Shown here: one piece after another, positions 61,315 to 64,000 of the stretch | Position numbering within the stretch: the first letter of the stretch is position 1 | Layout: every line of letters begins with the position of its first letter | DNA from: Streptomyces xylophagus | Lineage (GTDB): Bacteria; Actinomycetota; Actinomycetes; Streptomycetales; Streptomycetaceae | NCBI RefSeq assembly: GCF_000716435.1 | Contig: NZ_JNWO01000006.1 | Coordinates: 1 to 64,000 of the forward strand | DNA: 64,000 bases | Direction of reading: 5' to 3' | Translations under genes and position numbers: made by a program | Notes under the pieces: generated by a model | Databases searched by the model: none | What the model saw: the letters and a program-made list of their open reading frames with translations, nothing else | Told to the model about the DNA's origin: nothing

Positions 61315-62370
61315 ATGGCAGGCCACGGAGCGCGGAGCCGGAGTGGCGGCCGGCCGACCCTGGAGGAGGTCGCGGCGCGCGCCGGTGTGGGCCGCGGCAC
61401 GGTCTCCCGGGTGATCAACGGTTCGCCAAGAGTCAGCGACGCGACCCGCGCGGCGGTGGAGGCGGCGGTGGCGGAGCTGGGCTACGTCCCCAACACCGCC
61501 GCACGTGCGTTGGCCGCGAACCGCACCGACGCCATCGCCCTCGTCGTCCCCGAGCCGGAGACCCGCTTCTTCGCGGAACCGTACTTCTCGGACATGCTCA
61601 AGGGCGTAGGCGCCGAACTCTCGGAAACCGAGATGCAGTTGCTGCTGATCTTCGCCGGCAGCGACCGCGAACGGCAGCGCCTGGCCCAGTACTTGGCGGC
61701 GCACCGGGTCGACGGTGTGTTGCTCGTGTCCGTCCACGCGGACGACCCGCTTCCCGATCTGCTGGCGCAACTGGAAATCCCGGCGGTGATCAGCGGCCCG
61801 AGGTCGGCGGCGGAGACGTTGACGTCGGTCGACTCGGACAACTACGGAGGCGCGCGCTCCGCCGTGGAACACCTGCTGTCCCGAGGCCGCACACGCATCG
61901 CCCACATCACCGGCCGCCTCGACGTATACGGCGCCCAGCGCCGCGTCGACGGCTACCGCGAGGCACTCCTCGACGCGGGCCACGAGGTGGACGAACACCT
62001 CATCCAGCCGGGCGACTTCACGGAGGAGGGCGGCCGACGCGCGATGAAGGAACTGCTGGCCCGCCGCCCCGACGTCGACGCGGTCTTCGCCGGCTCGGAC
62101 GTCATGGCGGCCGGCGCCCGCCAGGTGCTGCGCGAGGAGGGCCGCGTCATCCCCGACGACGTCGCCCTCGTCGGCTACGACGACTCCGCCATTGCCCGCC
62201 ACATGGACCCACCCCTCACCAGCGTCCGCCAGCCCATCGAGGAAATGGGCCGATCGATGATCGACCTGCTGCTCGCGGAAATCGCGGACCGGCGACCGGC
62301 CACGTCCCGCGGGTTGGAGCGCCGACAGGCCGTACTGGCAACGGAGTTGGTGATGCGGGCGTCTTCATGA
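61315..62370 (+). CDS. cebR: LacI-family repressor CebR
   Basis: 351 residues from ATG 61315 (AGGAGG upstream). Helix-turn-helix PTLEEVAARAGVGRGTVSRV, hinge ALAANRTDAIALVVPEPE, and periplasmic-binding-like effector domain ending RQPIEEMGRSMIDLLLAEI. Represses cebEFG and bglC; cellobiose inducer in characterised Streptomyces. Confidence 0.93.
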   Translation: MAGHGARSRSGGRPTLEEVAARAGVGRGTVSRVINGSPRVSDATRAAVEAAVAELGYVPNTAARALAANRTDAIALVVPEPETRFFAEPYFSDMLKGVGAELSETEMQLLLIFAGSDRERQRLAQYLAAHRVDGVLLVSVHADDPLPDLLAQLEIPAVISGPRSAAETLTSVDSDNYGGARSAVEHLLSRGRTRIAHITGRLDVYGAQRRVDGYREALLDAGHEVDEHLIQPGDFTEEGGRRAMKELLARRPDVDAVFAGSDVMAAGARQVLREEGRVIPDDVALVGYDDSAIARHMDPPLTSVRQPIEEMGRSMIDLLLAEIADRRPATSRGLERRQAVLATELVMRASS

Positions 62371-62400
62371 GGGAGCGGTCGCTCGGACAAGCTGTTGCCC

Positions 62401-63186
62401 ATGACCTCCCGTCCCCACCCCCTCCTGTCCGTCGAAGAGATCCCCGCGACCGAGCCCTACCTCCGCACGGTGGGCGAGGTGTTCCGCGCCTTCCGCGAAC
62501 AGGACTCCGGCTGCGTCTCCTACGGCGTCCAACTCCCGGACGGTGAGCGCTGGTTCGTCAAGGAGGCGACAACACCCCCCGCACAGGCCTCACTTGACCG
62601 CGCCTGGGCCTTCCACCGCGCGGTACGCCACCCGGCGATCGTCCCGCACCTGCACCGCATCACCGTGACGGACGGCGGCCGTACGGCGGTGGTCATGCCC
62701 TGGCGCCCCGGCGAGTCCCTCTACGGCCCCGCCCGCGCCCGCTTCCGCGCCCTGCCCCTCGCCTCCGTGCTCCGCGCCGTCGACCGCGTCCTGGACGCGC
62801 ACCTCGCGGTGGAGGCGGCGGGGATGGTGGCGGTCGATCTGTACGACGGCGCGTTCCTGTACGACTTCTTTGGCGACGTGCTCCACCTCGTCGACCTCGA
62901 CGAGTACCGCCCCGGCCCCTTCGCCCTCCAGGACGACCGCCTCCCGGGTTCGGCCCGCTTCATGGCCCCCGAGGAGTGGCACCGCGGCGCCCGCATCGAC
63001 ATCCGTACGACGGTCTACGCCCTCGGCCGGACCGCCCGGCTCCTTCTGGACGCCGGTGACGGTGAGCGCGCCTGGCGGGGTACGGCGGGTCAACTCGCCG
63101 TCCTGGAAAGGGCGACCCGTGCCGATCCCGCCGAACGGTTCGAGGGTGTGCGGGAGTTCATGGACGCGTGGCGCGCCGCCACCTGA
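62401..63186 (+). CDS. Protein kinase-like protein
   Basis: 261 residues; ATG at 62401. Protein kinase fold: Gly/β and Lys in WFVKEAT, αE MVAVDLYDGAFLYDF (catalytic loop, where Asn of the canonical loop is not seen), metal-binding HLVDLDEY, APEEW. Lacks the usual N-terminal signature of Hanks kinases and a membrane segment. It may be a small-molecule or protein kinase; activity uncertain. 31 bp downstream of cebR. Confidence 0.75.
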   Translation: MTSRPHPLLSVEEIPATEPYLRTVGEVFRAFREQDSGCVSYGVQLPDGERWFVKEATTPPAQASLDRAWAFHRAVRHPAIVPHLHRITVTDGGRTAVVMPWRPGESLYGPARARFRALPLASVLRAVDRVLDAHLAVEAAGMVAVDLYDGAFLYDFFGDVLHLVDLDEYRPGPFALQDDRLPGSARFMAPEEWHRGARIDIRTTVYALGRTARLLLDAGDGERAWRGTAGQLAVLERATRADPAERFEGVREFMDAWRAAT

Positions 63187-63661
63187 TCTCGCCGTCCTGC
63201 CACTCGTCGGTCGGCGTCAGGCCTGCCGCCGTGGCGACCGCCGCGGATGCCCGGTGGTCCGGGTGGATGTGCGCCACGATCGTAGAGACATCCTGCTCTT
63301 CGAGCCATGACACCAGGCCCTGCGCCGCCTCGCTCGCCAGGCCGCGCCCCTGCCAGGGTGCCCCGACCACCCAGGCGATCTCCGCGACCGACCCCGCCTC
63401 CGTGATCGTCGCCTGGACCGTGCCCACCAGGCAGCCCTCCGAGCGCAGCCGCAGGACCCAGTTGCACCAGGTGACGGCAGGGTCGGGGGAGCCGGCGGCG
63501 AGGCGTTCGTAGCGGGTTCGCAGGGCGTCCGGAGTCAGCGGTTCGCCGCCGATGAAGGTGTGGAGGGACGGGGAGGAGAGGACCGTCGCCATTTCCGCCG
63601 CGTGGGCCGCGCTCAGCGGGACGAGATCCAGGCGGGCGGTGCCGGTGAGTTCGATGTCCAT
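63158..63661 (-). CDS. GNAT-family N-acetyltransferase
   Basis: 167 residues from ATG 63661. RimJ-type GNAT: ARLDLVPLSAAHAAEMATVL at the start, WVVGAPWQGRGLASEAAQGL with the acetyl-CoA loop, and HIHPDHRASAAVATAAGL. Convergent with the kinase-like gene and overlapping its end by 29 bp. Substrate unknown. Confidence 0.88.
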   Translation of the reverse strand: MDIELTGTARLDLVPLSAAHAAEMATVLSSPSLHTFIGGEPLTPDALRTRYERLAAGSPDPAVTWCNWVLRLRSEGCLVGTVQATITEAGSVAEIAWVVGAPWQGRGLASEAAQGLVSWLEEQDVSTIVAHIHPDHRASAAVATAAGLTPTDEWQDGEIRWRRATRP

Positions 63662-63684
63662 TGCAGGCAGGCTCCGGGGAAACG

Positions 63685-63724
63685 AATCAGCCGGTGACTC
63701 CGTTTCCGGAGTCACCGGCTGATT
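63685..63724 (-). terminator. tRNA-His terminator, 18-bp perfect hairpin
   Basis: AATCAGCCGGTGACTCCG (63685-63702), loop TTTC, then its exact complement to 63724. It lies 6 nt downstream of tRNA-His on the minus strand. Confidence 0.88.
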
Positions 63725-63730
63725 ACTCAG

Positions 63731-63803
63731 GGTGAGTGACGGGACTTGAACCCGCGACTTCCTGGACCACAACCAGGTGCTCTACCAGCTGAGCTACACC
63801 CAC
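63731..63803 (-). tRNA. tRNA-His (GTG)
   Basis: Acceptor GTGGGTG with CACTCAC, anticodon stem CCTGG/CCAGG around loop TTGTGGT (anticodon GTG), and T arm GGTTCAAGTCC. C at 63731 is the discriminator; G at -1 (63804) is encoded, as expected for tRNA-His. Confidence 0.95.
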
Positions 63804-63885
63804 CATGCCCGGTCGTTCACTCAGAAAGTTTCCGACCGGCCGAGAAAAAGTGTACAGGGTCCGAAGGGGTGCTCGCGCACGCCTT

Positions 63886-64000
63886 TTACGAGGTGGGCAG
63901 GACGTGCTTCGCGGCGATCGTGCGGGCCGTGTCGGAGTCGGGGCCGGGCTGCGGGACGAAGATCGCCTCGCGGTAGTAGCGCAGCTCGGCGATGGATTCG
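63886..64000 (-). CDS. orn: Oligoribonuclease, C-terminal end (partial)
   Basis: The last 37 codons read ESIAELRYYREAIFVPQPGP, then DTARTIAAKHVLPTS and stop. ESIAELRYYRE is the C-terminal signature of Orn (3'-5' exonuclease of short RNAs and nucleotide dimers). The rest lies beyond the window. Neighbouring tRNA-His fits the Streptomyces arrangement near adpA. Confidence 0.85.
   Translation of the reverse strand, partial: ESIAELRYYREAIFVPQPGPDSDTARTIAAKHVLPTS

Overview
The window looks like chromosomal DNA of a Streptomyces species. It is GC-rich with GC-biased third positions, and it carries the cellobiose cluster bglC-cebG-cebF-cebE/cebR next to tRNA-His and the oligoribonuclease gene. It also has DUF5753/DUF397 pairs, an NsdA-like TPR regulator and a short intergenic repeat common in Streptomyces. 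No replicon or taxon assignment beyond genus is possible from the sequence alone.

Positions 1-30.9 kb form an accessory region to the left of a tRNA-Lys gene. At its right edge are an excisionase-like protein, an XRE regulator and a tyrosine integrase whose 3' end runs into the tRNA, the usual arrangement of an integrative element. Its cargo, left to right, is: a frameshifted amidohydrolase end; a putative SHExxE metalloprotein; a DUF2235 hydrolase; two adjacent giant proteins of unknown family (1556 and 1206 residues); an Lsr2 paralogue; a frameshifted Mrr-like nuclease; an XRE-ImmA/IrrE protein with a partner; a radical-SAM/short-peptide cluster; a DUF6879/DUF5753/DUF397 regulatory set; and an immune-signalling stretch. 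That stretch (22.7-28.0 kb) holds a double Pycsar-like locus (two class III cyclases, a PycTM effector, a second TM protein and a small protein). It also holds a separate operon of a Crp-like regulator, a third cyclase-fold protein and a 2-TM protein. Several of these genes are clearly less GC-rich than the right half.

Positions 30.9-46 kb look like core chromosome: a prim-pol-like protein, a three-gene nuclease/unknown/helicase operon, a PAP2 membrane phosphatase, a histidine phosphatase, an NsdA-like regulator, a spermidine-synthase-like protein, a two-component system and a secreted CBM2-GH18 chitinase.

Positions 46-64 kb are devoted to sugar uptake. One operon pairs an ABC importer with GH36 and GH42 galactosidases. 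The cellobiose system has a perfect CebR-type box between cebR and cebE and an imperfect one at bglC. Between them lie a histidine-ammonia-lyase relative that lacks the Ala-Ser-Gly triad and two membrane proteins. The window ends in orn, just past tRNA-His and its terminator.

The strongest leads for something undescribed are the clustered cyclic-nucleotide modules, the radical-SAM peptide cluster, the giant-protein pair, the Fe-S nuclease/helicase operon and the MIO-less ammonia-lyase relative.
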